Shown: piece by piece, positions 9,357 to 17,821 of the stretch
Position numbering within the stretch: the stretch's first letter is position 1
Layout of the letters: every line of letters starts with the position of its first letter
Origin: Ornithinibacillus caprae
GTDB taxonomy: Bacteria > Bacillota > Bacilli > Bacillales > Amphibacillaceae
DNA: 64,000 bases
Direction: 5' to 3'
Assembly (NCBI RefSeq): GCF_009728145.1
Contig: NZ_WOCA01000006.1
Location: 124,001-188,000 of the forward strand
Notes under the pieces: model-generated
What the model saw: the letters and a program-made list of their open reading frames with translations, nothing else
The model's database searches: none
Told to the model about the DNA's origin: nothing
Position numbers and translations under genes: made by a program

Positions 9357-9857
9357 ATGAATGGGGAGCAAGGTATAGCGAATATCCGCTCCGTTTTACA
9401 AACGGTAGATGATCCAGAACTTCCTTCTGTAAGTGTTTTAGATCTTGGTATGGTTCATGATGTCACGTTACAGGGAAGAAATGTCATGATTACCATGGTT
9501 CCAACCTTTGCGGGATGTCCAGCACTGGATTTTATAGAATTAAATGTTAAAAAAGCCGTTGAGGATGTCGAGTGGGTGGACACTTGTGATGTGCATTTTA
9601 CATTTGAACATCAATGGTCAACAGATGCAATTACGGACCGAGGAAAAGAACAGTTAAAAAAGCATGGAATCTCTCCACCACCTGAAAACTATCAACCTGG
9701 TGATGAGTGGACGGTTAACTGTCCGTTTTGTGGGTCCGATTATACGTCAATGGAAAATGTGTTTGGTCCTACAGCTTGTCGCAGTATTTTATATTGTAGT
9801 GCTTGCAGAAATCCATTCGAAGCTATGAAACCCGTCGTAAGTTTGACAAAATCCTAG
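9357..9857 (+). CDS. paaD: PaaD, epoxidase maturation protein
   Basis: 166-residue protein with an N-terminal DUF59/MIP18-like domain (DDPELPSVSVLDLGMV near 18-33) and a C-terminal zinc ribbon with Cys at 122, 125, 147 and 150. PaaD is thought to help assemble metal centres of the epoxidase system. Start preceded by GAGAGGAGGGAG. In many bacteria paaE (reductase with a 2Fe-2S domain) would follow; here the next 320 bases are non-coding and no paaE is found in the window. Confidence 0.93.
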   Translation: MNGEQGIANIRSVLQTVDDPELPSVSVLDLGMVHDVTLQGRNVMITMVPTFAGCPALDFIELNVKKAVEDVEWVDTCDVHFTFEHQWSTDAITDRGKEQLKKHGISPPPENYQPGDEWTVNCPFCGSDYTSMENVFGPTACRSILYCSACRNPFEAMKPVVSLTKS

Positions 9858-10177
9858 ACACTTTTCACAAGATATTTAGTTTAATCTTTTTAGTAGATGT
9901 AAAATGCGATGTAAATTATTGTTCGGAAAACGCTCAGAAGATGGCCATTTAACTACAAAGAGATTTACTCTCTAGAAGTCGATTTCACTTCCAGCAAAAG
10001 GGCGACATCTGTTCAAGCTCTTTTAATCGCTTTCACAGTGTCTACTTTATCGCGGGTACGGCTTCACCCAAGGGAACAGCTTGACTTGTTCACTCTTCCG
10101 CCGAGGAACTATACTTCGGAACAATGCTAGTAGACGCAGGCGGATAAATAATAATATTAAAAAAGGAGTTTTAACAC
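9858..10177. other. 320-bp non-coding gap inside the paa cluster with a cre-like site
   Basis: No open frame with a ribosome site is present. Positions 10022-10035 match the CcpA cre consensus TGWAANCGNTNWCA in 13 of 14 positions (T for G at position 2). The stretch about 10040-10145 is more GC-rich than its neighbours and has short inverted pieces (TTCCG...CGGAA), reminiscent of degenerate intergenic repeats common in Bacillaceae. I see no clear terminator, so paaD and the EthD gene may still be cotranscribed. Confidence 0.4.
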
Positions 10178-10483
10178 ATGGTTAAATTAATCGCTTTATA
10201 TAAGCAACCGGAGGATAAGGAAAAATTTGACGAACATTACTTTAATACCCATGCACCAATTACGAGAAAGATTCCTGGTTTACGAGATATGAAGGTTACA
10301 AGAATTGTCGGCTCTCCAATGGGAAAAAGTGAGTATTACTTGCTTTGTGAGATGTTCTATGATGACCATGAATCACTACAAAAGGCCATGAAGACAGACG
10401 AAGGCAGAGCCTCTGGTAAAGACGTAATGCAATTCGCAGGGGATATTGTAACACTAATGATTGGTGAGGAAATTGATGAGTAA
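10178..10483 (+). CDS. EthD family protein
   Basis: 101-residue dimeric ferredoxin-like (EthD/YCII-type) protein; HYFNTHAPITRKIPGLRDM is the typical EthD opening with its conserved His. The family was named from ether-degrading gene clusters and members usually have no proven chemistry. Start by AAAAAAGGAG. It overlaps the next crotonase gene by eight bases, so it is translated as part of this catabolic operon, perhaps shielding or isomerising an unstable intermediate. That role is a guess. Confidence 0.85.
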   Translation: MVKLIALYKQPEDKEKFDEHYFNTHAPITRKIPGLRDMKVTRIVGSPMGKSEYYLLCEMFYDDHESLQKAMKTDEGRASGKDVMQFAGDIVTLMIGEEIDE

Positions 10484-11249
10484 AACGTATATCAATGTTT
10501 TAAAAGAGGGGCCAATTGGTATTATTCAGCTTAATCGACCAAACGCGTTGAATGCACTTAATCGATTGATGGTGGATGAAATTGTTGAACAACTGGAAGA
10601 ATTTAATCGAGACGATCAGATTCGAGTCATTCTTTTAAAAGGTAATCATCGCGCTTTTGCAGCAGGTGCAGATATTGAGGAAATGATGGAAGATACTCCT
10701 CTAACTCTCGAAATGACAGATCCATTTGCGGTATGGGATCGCATTAGTCTTATAAAAAAGCCTATTATTGCTGCTGTAAATGGTTTTGCATTAGGTGGTG
10801 GGTTTGAACTTGCTTTGCATTGCGATTTAATTATTGCGGCTGAAGATGCGAAATTTGGTTTTCCAGAAGTGAAGCTAGGTGTGATGCCAGGAGCTGGTGG
10901 GACACAATTTTTAACGAAGGCCATGGGTAGACGAAAAGCTCTTGAATGGATATGGCTAGGAGAATCTATGTCTGCAAAGGAAGCGGCACATTATGGCGTA
11001 ATTAATCGAGTGGTTGCTCCTGAGCTAGTAGAGGAAGAAGCAATGAGATTAGCAAATCAGCTCACTAAGCAAGCACCTATTTCATTAAGATTGATTAAGG
11101 AAGCAGTATATGCAGCAGAAGACTTACCACTACTCGAGGGGAAAAAACTAGAGCGGAAAAACTTCTATGTCACATTTGCATCTGAAGATCAAAACGAAGG
11201 AATGCAGGCATTTAAAGAAAAACGTCCACCTTCTTTTAAGGGGGTGTAG
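10476..11249 (+). CDS. paaF: Enoyl-CoA hydratase, PaaF-like
   Basis: 257-residue crotonase. The oxyanion-hole segment AFAAGADIEEM (60-70) and both catalytic glutamates, E111 (GGGFELAL) and E131 (FPEVKLG), are present 20 residues apart as in true hydratases. In the Paa pathway PaaF hydrates 2,3-dehydroadipyl-CoA. I use the ATG at 10476, with GGTGAGG upstream; this gives the usual family length. Assignment to PaaF rests on operon position; it could be a general short-chain hydratase. Confidence 0.88.
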   Translation: MSKTYINVLKEGPIGIIQLNRPNALNALNRLMVDEIVEQLEEFNRDDQIRVILLKGNHRAFAAGADIEEMMEDTPLTLEMTDPFAVWDRISLIKKPIIAAVNGFALGGGFELALHCDLIIAAEDAKFGFPEVKLGVMPGAGGTQFLTKAMGRRKALEWIWLGESMSAKEAAHYGVINRVVAPELVEEEAMRLANQLTKQAPISLRLIKEAVYAAEDLPLLEGKKLERKNFYVTFASEDQNEGMQAFKEKRPPSFKGV

Positions 11250-11251
11250 TC

Positions 11252-12028
11252 GTGGGTTTTGAAACCATTGTGTATGAAGTAGATGAACAAGTAGCAACAA
11301 TTACGTTGAATCGTCCAACAGCCTATCATGCAATAACGGAAATGATGAACAAGGAAATTACGAAGGCAATAAAAACAGCCAGTAAGGATGGGGATATTAG
11401 ATGTATTGTCCTAACAGGTAGTGGAAAGGCATTCTGTTCTGGTCAGGATTTAGCAGATGTTGATGAAGATACAAATCATGCCTCTTTTTTGCGGGAACGA
11501 TATCATCCGATGTTAATGGCGATGAAACAAGCGCCAAAACCAATCGTAGCTGCCATTAATGGGACAGCAGCTGGGGCAGGAATGAGTTTAGCGTTAGCGG
11601 CTGATTTTCGTGTTATGCAAGCAAAAGCAAAATTTATTAGTGCCTTTTTAAATGTTGGTCTAGTACCTGACTCGGGATTTATATATATACTTCCGCGTTT
11701 AGTTGGATATGCAAAGGCATTAGAAATAGCCGCAATAGGAAAACCAATTACAGGTGAGGAAGCATATGAACTTGGTTTGGTGACGGAAGTTTATGATTCA
11801 TCTGAGTGGGATGAAAAGGTAAAGCAATTTGTAAATCGTTTAGCTGCATTACCGACAACATCTTTTTCATTGATAAAAAGGTATATGTTGGATGGAATGC
11901 ATAGTGAATTAGATGTATTTTTGGAGCAAGAAGCACAAGCACAGCGGATCGCTGGTTTGACTCAAGATCATCAAGAAGGCCTACATGCATTTGCAGAAAA
12001 GCGTAAACCAAAATTTACGGGTAGATAG
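11252..12028 (+). CDS. paaG: Ring-epoxide isomerase, PaaG-like crotonase
   Basis: 258-residue crotonase. FCSGQDLADV (61-70) is the oxyanion region; the first hydratase Glu is replaced (GAGMSLAL) while D140 in LVPDSG matches the catalytic Asp of PaaG-type isomerases. PaaG converts the phenylacetyl-CoA epoxide to the oxepin form and shifts double bonds later in the route. GTG start two bases after the previous stop, with AAGGGGGTG overlapping the end of that gene. Confidence 0.9.
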   Translation: MGFETIVYEVDEQVATITLNRPTAYHAITEMMNKEITKAIKTASKDGDIRCIVLTGSGKAFCSGQDLADVDEDTNHASFLRERYHPMLMAMKQAPKPIVAAINGTAAGAGMSLALAADFRVMQAKAKFISAFLNVGLVPDSGFIYILPRLVGYAKALEIAAIGKPITGEEAYELGLVTEVYDSSEWDEKVKQFVNRLAALPTTSFSLIKRYMLDGMHSELDVFLEQEAQAQRIAGLTQDHQEGLHAFAEKRKPKFTGR

Positions 12029-12049
12029 AAAACAAGGAGGCTTTTAATT

Positions 12050-13573
12050 ATGGCAGAAGCAGTAACTCAAGAAGGAATTACGGAAGTAGGAACGATGAAA
12101 CGGCAACATTATTCCATGATTATAAATGGGGAACGTGTGGAAAGTAGCACTGGTGAAGTATTTGAAACATATAATCCAGCAAAAGGAGAAGTATTAGCGA
12201 CTGTTGCTAAAGCTAGTAAAGAGGAAGCTGAAAAGGCTGTTCAAGCGGCAAGAAATGCATTTGACCATGGGAAGTGGCGTAAGTATCCCATTGGGAAGCG
12301 TGCTCGTGTATTGAATAAGATTGCAGCAATAATGAGGGAACGATTTAAAGAGTTAGTAGAAATCGAAGTATTAAATAGTGGAAAGTCTGTTGGCGCTGCA
12401 CAAGTGCAAATTAATCAATCAATTGAGGACTTTGAATTTTATGCCGGTGCGATCGTTGGGCATCGTGGTGAGGTAAACAATATGCCATATGGATTCTTCA
12501 ATTATACACATAAAGAACCAGTAGGAGTTTGCGCCCAAATTATCCCGTGGAACTACCCAATGATGATGGCTGCTTGGAAGATTGCACCAGCTATTGCAGC
12601 AGGGTGTTCGGTAGTAGTGAAACCGGCTAGCTTAACCCCTATAACTGCCATTATTTTAAATGAGATTTGTCATGAAGCAGGTGTTCCAGAGGGTGTTGTA
12701 AATACTATTCCAGGTTCTGGTGAAGTTGTTGGAGATTACTTAGTACAACATAAAGATGTGAATAAAGTTGCATTTACCGGCTCGACACCAACAGGTAGAG
12801 ATATTATGGAAAAAGCCTCAGGCACATTAAAACGACTTACCCTTGAGCTTGGTGGTAAGTCACCGAATATTGTGTTTGAGGATGCAGATTTAGAAGCAGC
12901 AGTCCCTGGTTCTCTTTTTGGTATTTTCTTTAATACTGGCCAGTCCTGTGAAGCACGTTCACGCATGTTTGTTCATGAGTCAATCTATGATGAGTTCATG
13001 GAGCAATTTGTCGCGAAAACGAAGAAACTAAAACTAGGCGACCCGTTCGATAAAGGAACACATGTAGGATCTATTATCAGTCGTAGTCAATTAGAAAAAA
13101 TTGATGCGTATGTTCAATCTGCCGTAGAAGATGGAGCAACTATCTTAACCGGTGGTAAAGAAATGCAAATCGAAGGATTTGAAAATGGTTATTGGTATGA
13201 GCCAACCATCATTGTCGATGTGACACCGGACATGAAAGCAGTTCGGGAGGAGATTTTTGGACCAGTAGTTGTTGTGGAGAAGTTTAGCGACGAAAAAGAT
13301 GTCATTAAGCGAGCGAATGATACCGAATATGGATTAGGTTCTGCAGTATGGACGACAAATCAAGCTCGAGCAACTCGTGTAGCCCATCAAATTGAAGCGG
13401 GAATTGTAATGGTGAACAGTCCGTTCTCTGCATTTCCAGGAACGCCATTTGGAGGTTACAAGCAATCAGGATTTGGTAGAGAGTTAAGTGTGGAAACACT
13501 AGATTTATACATGGAAGATAAAAGTGTTCTTGCTTATTATGGATCTAAACCACTAAATCCTTTTGGAGTATAA
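12050..13573 (+). CDS. Aldehyde dehydrogenase, probable ring-opened semialdehyde dehydrogenase (PaaZ-ALDH/PacL role)
   Basis: 507-residue NAD(P)-dependent aldehyde dehydrogenase. PWNYP (N168), K191, E266 (LELGGK) and the catalytic C300 (NTGQSCEARSR) are all present. It is a single-domain protein, whereas E. coli PaaZ is fused to a MaoC-type hydratase that opens the oxepin ring. Some bacteria split these functions and use a stand-alone dehydrogenase (PacL) for 3-oxo-5,6-dehydrosuberyl-CoA semialdehyde; the operon position supports this here. Overall similarity to betaine-aldehyde-type dehydrogenases leaves phenylacetaldehyde as an alternative substrate. Confidence 0.85.
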   Translation: MAEAVTQEGITEVGTMKRQHYSMIINGERVESSTGEVFETYNPAKGEVLATVAKASKEEAEKAVQAARNAFDHGKWRKYPIGKRARVLNKIAAIMRERFKELVEIEVLNSGKSVGAAQVQINQSIEDFEFYAGAIVGHRGEVNNMPYGFFNYTHKEPVGVCAQIIPWNYPMMMAAWKIAPAIAAGCSVVVKPASLTPITAIILNEICHEAGVPEGVVNTIPGSGEVVGDYLVQHKDVNKVAFTGSTPTGRDIMEKASGTLKRLTLELGGKSPNIVFEDADLEAAVPGSLFGIFFNTGQSCEARSRMFVHESIYDEFMEQFVAKTKKLKLGDPFDKGTHVGSIISRSQLEKIDAYVQSAVEDGATILTGGKEMQIEGFENGYWYEPTIIVDVTPDMKAVREEIFGPVVVVEKFSDEKDVIKRANDTEYGLGSAVWTTNQARATRVAHQIEAGIVMVNSPFSAFPGTPFGGYKQSGFGRELSVETLDLYMEDKSVLAYYGSKPLNPFGV

Positions 13574-13588
13574 AGAAAGGGGCATACC

Positions 13589-14464
13589 ATGACAATACGA
13601 AATATCGTAGTCGTGGGAGCTGGTGTAATGGGGCGAGGCATTGCCTATGTCTCGGCCCTTGCTGGTTTCCGCACAACGTTAGTAGATATATCTGAAAAAC
13701 AGCTTCAAGATGCCTATGAATATGCCAAAAACACCTCGGAAAAAGGTGTCCAACGAGGGAAGATAACAGTCGATGAATCTCTAAATCTATTCAATCATTT
13801 ACATACGTCTATAAATTTGGAGCAAACCGTAAAAGATGCTGATTTAATCATTGAAGCAGTACCAGAAAAACGTGAGTTGAAAAAGAATGTACTAGAGGTA
13901 ACTGATCAACATGCACCGAAGCACACTATTCTTGCATCAAATACCTCTACGATTAGCCCAACGGAGTTAGGTTCTTATACTACTCGACCAAAACAAGTTG
14001 CCGTCATGCACTTTTTTAATCCAGTTTATAGCATGCGTTTGGTTGAAATAGTTAAAGGGCTAGAAACAAGTCAAGAAGCAGTTTCCATTATTCAACAGGT
14101 AGCTGAAAAGATGGGCAAGGAAACGGTTGAAGTGAACGAGTTTCCGGGGTTTGTGACCAGTCGGATTAGTGCCTTAGTCGGAAATGAGGCATTTCATATG
14201 CTACAAGAAGGAGTTGCCACTGCTGAAGATATCGATAAAGCGATCCGACTCGGGTTGAATTATCCGATGGGACCATTAGAGCTTGGTGATTTAGTTGGTT
14301 TAGATGCTCGCTTAAATAACTTGAAATACCTACATGAAACATTAGGAGAAAAATATCGACCAGCACCTTTACTTGAACAATATGTGAAGGCAGGAAGATT
14401 AGGAAGAAAAACAGGCAAAGGTGTTTATGACTATACCGATAAAGGTGAGATGGTGAAAAAATGA
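13589..14464 (+). CDS. paaH: 3-hydroxyacyl-CoA dehydrogenase PaaH
   Basis: 291-residue NAD-dependent 3-hydroxyacyl-CoA dehydrogenase. The Rossmann motif GAGVMG is at 10-15, the catalytic His is in MHFFNP, and the C-terminal dimerisation domain contains NYPMGPLELGDLVGLD. In this operon it should oxidise 3-hydroxyadipyl-CoA to 3-oxoadipyl-CoA. The stop overlaps the start of the thiolase gene by four bases (ATGA), indicating coupled translation. Confidence 0.93.
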   Translation: MTIRNIVVVGAGVMGRGIAYVSALAGFRTTLVDISEKQLQDAYEYAKNTSEKGVQRGKITVDESLNLFNHLHTSINLEQTVKDADLIIEAVPEKRELKKNVLEVTDQHAPKHTILASNTSTISPTELGSYTTRPKQVAVMHFFNPVYSMRLVEIVKGLETSQEAVSIIQQVAEKMGKETVEVNEFPGFVTSRISALVGNEAFHMLQEGVATAEDIDKAIRLGLNYPMGPLELGDLVGLDARLNNLKYLHETLGEKYRPAPLLEQYVKAGRLGRKTGKGVYDYTDKGEMVKK

Positions 14465-15663
14465 GAGATGTCGTAATCGTGGATGCTGTCCGTACGCCAA
14501 TTGGAAGATATAAAGGTGCATTAAAAAGTATACGACCAGATGACCTTGGCGCAACGGTTATTCAAGCTTTGGTCGACCGAAATCCATCCGTTCCACTAGA
14601 GCAAATTGAAGAGGTAGTCCTTGGTAATGCCAATCAAGCTGGAGAAGATAATCGGAATGTTGCCAGAATGTCTACCCTTCTAGCTGGGTTACCAGTAACG
14701 GTGGGGGCAACAACGATTAATAGATTATGTGGTTCTGGTCTAGACGCGGTTATGTATGCTGCACGAGCTATAGCGGTGGGTGAAGGTGATATTTTCATAG
14801 CAGGTGGCACAGAGAGTATGACACGTGCTCCTTTTGTTATGGCCAAACCAACAAAGGATTTTCCACGTGGAAATATGGAACTCTTGGATACAACGATTGG
14901 CTGGCGGTTTGTTAATAAAAAACTAGAACAGCGATATGGGACGGACTCTATGCCGCAAACAGCAGAAAATGTAGCTGAGCGTTATCGCATTACAAGGGAA
15001 GAGCAGGATCAATTTGCCTATGAAAGTCAGCAACGCGCCAAGCAAGCGGTAGAATCTGGCCGCTTAGAAGATGAGCTCGTACCGGTTTTTTATCATGATC
15101 GAAAAGGGAATGAGGTTGTAGTTGCCCAGGATGAACATCCACGTCCTGAAACGACATTGGAAAAGTTGTCTACTTTACAGCCAATCTTTGATGGTGGAAC
15201 AATTACAGCGGGAAATGCATCAGGAGTAAATGATGGTGCATCCGCCTTACTAGTCATGAGTGCTGAAAAGGCTAAGGATTTAGGGTTAAATCCATTAGTG
15301 AAATATGTTGTTAGTGCAACAGCAGGTCTTGAACCATCGATAATGGGATTAGGTCCAATCTATGCCTCGAAAAAGGCGTTGAATCGAGCTGGGTTAATGG
15401 TTGATCAAATTGGATTGGTGGAGTTAAATGAGGCATTTGCTTCTCAGTCTATCGAATGTATTCGTCAGTTAGGTCTTGATCATGAACAGGTAAATGTGAA
15501 TGGTGGAGCAATAGCGTTTGGGCATCCATTAGGTGCAAGTGGTGCACGTATCCTTACAACACTCATTCATGAAATGAAAAAACGCGATACACAGTATGGT
15601 CTAGCAACAATGTGTGTCGGTGTAGGTCAAGGCATATCTGTTGTTGTGGAAAATGTTGATTGA
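14461..15663 (+). CDS. paaJ: 3-oxoadipyl-CoA / 3-oxo-5,6-dehydrosuberyl-CoA thiolase PaaJ
   Basis: 400-residue thiolase. The acyl-accepting C90 (NRLCGSGLDA), H355 (AFGHPLGASG) and C385 (CVGVGQG) form the expected catalytic set. Length and motifs match the PaaJ/PcaF group, which releases acetyl-CoA and finally succinyl-CoA. It follows paaH without a gap and is the last gene of the tight part of the operon; a 132-base space follows. Confidence 0.93.
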   Translation: MRDVVIVDAVRTPIGRYKGALKSIRPDDLGATVIQALVDRNPSVPLEQIEEVVLGNANQAGEDNRNVARMSTLLAGLPVTVGATTINRLCGSGLDAVMYAARAIAVGEGDIFIAGGTESMTRAPFVMAKPTKDFPRGNMELLDTTIGWRFVNKKLEQRYGTDSMPQTAENVAERYRITREEQDQFAYESQQRAKQAVESGRLEDELVPVFYHDRKGNEVVVAQDEHPRPETTLEKLSTLQPIFDGGTITAGNASGVNDGASALLVMSAEKAKDLGLNPLVKYVVSATAGLEPSIMGLGPIYASKKALNRAGLMVDQIGLVELNEAFASQSIECIRQLGLDHEQVNVNGGAIAFGHPLGASGARILTTLIHEMKKRDTQYGLATMCVGVGQGISVVVENVD

Positions 15664-15795
15664 ACATGGTTAGTGAGGGTCGAGGAGAAGGTGATTTACT
15701 CATATATAGTGTGGGAGTGTTCATAAATCAAAATAATCGCTCATAATGATTTTTTCAGTATCACGGAAAATATACTTGAAAGGAGTTTAACAACC

Positions 15796-16572
15796 TTGAA
15801 AAACATCCTTTATCAAAAGGAAAACGGTATTGCTTATGTAACGATCAATAGAGAAAAAGCTTTAAACTGCTTTAACTTTGAAACACTCCAAAACCTTCAG
15901 CAGGTAATCGAACAAATCCATATCGATCCAGAGATTCAAGTAGTTATTATTACTGGTGCGGGGCAGAAGGCATTTAGTGCTGGAGCTGACCTTAAAGAAC
16001 GAAAAACGCTCACTGAAACAGAAGTACGTAGAAATGTAAAAAAGATTCGCGACGTCTTTAATCAGATTGCACAGCTTCCGCAACCAACGATAGCTGCAGT
16101 AAATGGGTATGCGTTTGGTGGTGGTTTTGAATTAATACTAGCTTGTGACTTTGCAATTGCAGTAAGCGGTGCTCAAATGGGCTTAACGGAAACGAGTTGG
16201 GCAATTATACCAGGTGCAGGAGGAACACAGCGGTTACCTAGACTAGTTGGTGAAATGAAGGCAAAGGAATTAATTTTAACGGCAAAAAAATTAACAGCAG
16301 AAGAAGCACTAGAGTTAGGTGTGTTGCTTCAAGTAGTAGATGAAGGAGAACTGCTTTCTACATGTGAGCAACTAGCGAGAGATATCATGAAAAATGGACC
16401 AATTGCTGTTAAACAGGCAAAACATGCGATTATTCAAGGAATGAATACGGATATTCAAACCGGTCTCGAAATTGAATCAAAGGCATATGAACTAACAATT
16501 CCAACAGAGGATCGGATGGAAGCATTACTAGCATTTAGTAAGAAACGTCAGCCAGAGTTTAGAGGTAAATAG
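15796..16572 (+). CDS. Enoyl-CoA hydratase/isomerase family protein (third crotonase)
   Basis: 258-residue crotonase with AFSAGADLKER (59-69) and two catalytic glutamates at E112 and E132, again 20 apart, so probably a hydratase. The run LTETSWAIIPGAGGTQRL is typical of the Bacillus YngF/methylglutaconyl-CoA hydratase subgroup. It may serve the phenylacetate route or a branched-chain acid route. TTG start, with GAAAGGAG nine bases upstream. Confidence 0.88.
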   Translation: MKNILYQKENGIAYVTINREKALNCFNFETLQNLQQVIEQIHIDPEIQVVIITGAGQKAFSAGADLKERKTLTETEVRRNVKKIRDVFNQIAQLPQPTIAAVNGYAFGGGFELILACDFAIAVSGAQMGLTETSWAIIPGAGGTQRLPRLVGEMKAKELILTAKKLTAEEALELGVLLQVVDEGELLSTCEQLARDIMKNGPIAVKQAKHAIIQGMNTDIQTGLEIESKAYELTIPTEDRMEALLAFSKKRQPEFRGK

Positions 16573-16591
16573 TTTTATAAGGTGAGATCTT

Positions 16592-16645
16592 ATGAGCGCA
16601 CCAACATCGGCCACAAACGCACCAGCCAGTCTAAATCATCATTAA
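16592..16645 (+). CDS. Possible 17-codon ORF
   Basis: ATG with AAGGTGAG upstream opens a short Ala/Pro/Ser/Thr-rich frame between the third crotonase and the NPD gene. It may be a leader-like peptide or chance. Nothing else supports it. Confidence 0.2.
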   Translation: MSAPTSATNAPASLNHH

Positions 16646-16657
16646 AGGAGGGTCAAC

Positions 16658-17641
16658 ATGCACGATATCTGTACGTTACTAAATATCAGTTATCCAATCA
16701 TCCAAGGAGGAATGGGGAATATAAGTAATGCTTCCTTAACAGCCGCTGTTTCAGAAGCAGGAGGGCTAGGGACGATTGGGTGTGGAACAATGTCCCCAGA
16801 AGAGGTTGAAAAAATTATACTCTCCATGAAACAACTAACTGATCATCCCTTTGCTGTGAACATTGCTATTAATGTAACTCCGTATGTAGAAGAGTTACTT
16901 ACCTTAGTTATAAAACATGAGATTCCGATCGTATCTTTATCAGCAGGTAACCCTGCACCTTACATACCAATTTTACATGAACATAATATACAGGTAATTG
17001 CTATAGTAGCGGCAGTAAAGCATGCTCAAAAAGCAGAGGCTGCTGGAGCTGATCTTTTAGTAGCAGAAGGTTTTGAAGCAGCAGGAATAAATTCAAATTT
17101 AGAACTTACAACATTTACCTTAATTCCACAAATAGTTCAGCAGGTGAATATACCTGTAATTGCAGCAGGAGGAATTGGGGATGGAAAAGGATTAGCAGCT
17201 GCATTAACATTAGGGGCTAGTGGTGTTCAGCTGGGTACGCGATTAATTGCCACCAAGGAAGCTCCTTTCCATAAATCATACAAGAAAGGGTTGATCCAGG
17301 CTGAAGGATCAGATGCAATTATCATAGGTCGTTCAGTAGGAAGAGTTAGACGGGTATTAAAGAATAACTATGCTGAAAAGCTATATTCCTTAGAAAAAAG
17401 TGGTTTATCTTTAGAAGAATATAATCGGCTAACTTCAGAAGACCAACACATTCGAGGAGCGATTCAAGGTGACGAGAATAATGGTTTCTTAAATAGTGGG
17501 CAAGTAGCAGGCTTAATTCAGGATGAACCAAGTGTTGCAGAACTCTTTGAAAAGATGGTCCAGGAAGCAAATCAACAAACGCAACGTACTTCCCAAATAA
17601 TACAATCTGTTCCCCGATCCATTAGTCGAAATAACAAATAA
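16658..17641 (+). CDS. NPD-like flavoprotein (nitronate monooxygenase / FabK-like family)
   Basis: 327-residue TIM-barrel FMN protein of the 2-nitropropane dioxygenase-like family. YPIIQGGMGNIS at the N-terminus, AEGFEAAG (phosphate/FMN region) and IAAGGIGDGKG are the hallmarks. Family members include nitronate monooxygenases and enoyl-ACP reductase FabK; residues do not settle which. It follows a crotonase and has AAAGGAGGG as ribosome site. A redox step on an enoyl-CoA intermediate is conceivable. Confidence 0.85.
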   Translation: MHDICTLLNISYPIIQGGMGNISNASLTAAVSEAGGLGTIGCGTMSPEEVEKIILSMKQLTDHPFAVNIAINVTPYVEELLTLVIKHEIPIVSLSAGNPAPYIPILHEHNIQVIAIVAAVKHAQKAEAAGADLLVAEGFEAAGINSNLELTTFTLIPQIVQQVNIPVIAAGGIGDGKGLAAALTLGASGVQLGTRLIATKEAPFHKSYKKGLIQAEGSDAIIIGRSVGRVRRVLKNNYAEKLYSLEKSGLSLEEYNRLTSEDQHIRGAIQGDENNGFLNSGQVAGLIQDEPSVAELFEKMVQEANQQTQRTSQIIQSVPRSISRNNK

Positions 17642-17668
17642 AATATATTGACTTTTCAAAATATATAA

Positions 17669-17697
17669 TTGACTGCATTGTTACGCAGTGATAAAAT
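17669..17697 (+). promoter_or_regulatory. Sigma-A promoter of the thioesterase-PheDH-E1 unit
   Basis: TTGACT (-35), 17-base spacer, TAAAAT (-10). The dyad ACGTT-N5-AACGT starts two positions after the -10, matching the paaA promoter base for base in spacing. A weak cre-like piece (TGTAAGCG followed by TTTCA, 17747-17759) lies downstream. Confidence 0.75.
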
Positions 17698-17698
17698 A

Positions 17699-17713
17699 AC
17701 GTTTAAATAACGT
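17699..17713 (+). promoter_or_regulatory. Operator-like dyad ACGTT-N5-AACGT, second copy
   Basis: Perfect inverted repeat ACGTT, TAAAT, AACGT. It shares the flanking ATA before the left arm with the paaA copy; only the AT-rich spacer and the right flank differ. Position right after the -10 box predicts repression. This ties the downstream unit to the paa operon. Confidence 0.72.
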
Positions 17714-17821
17714 CATATAATAACTTTTCATTAAATAAGGTAATAATGTAAGCGTTTCAATGAACTTGTACATGTATTTAACCCTATACTAACAGTGGAA
17801 ATGGGGAAAAGGAGTGGTACC

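Noticed and set aside
17664-17669. TATAAT at 17664 as -10 for the thioesterase unit
   Set aside because: The only -35 candidate upstream is 10 bases away; the TTGACT/TAAAAT pair with a 17-base spacer fits far better.
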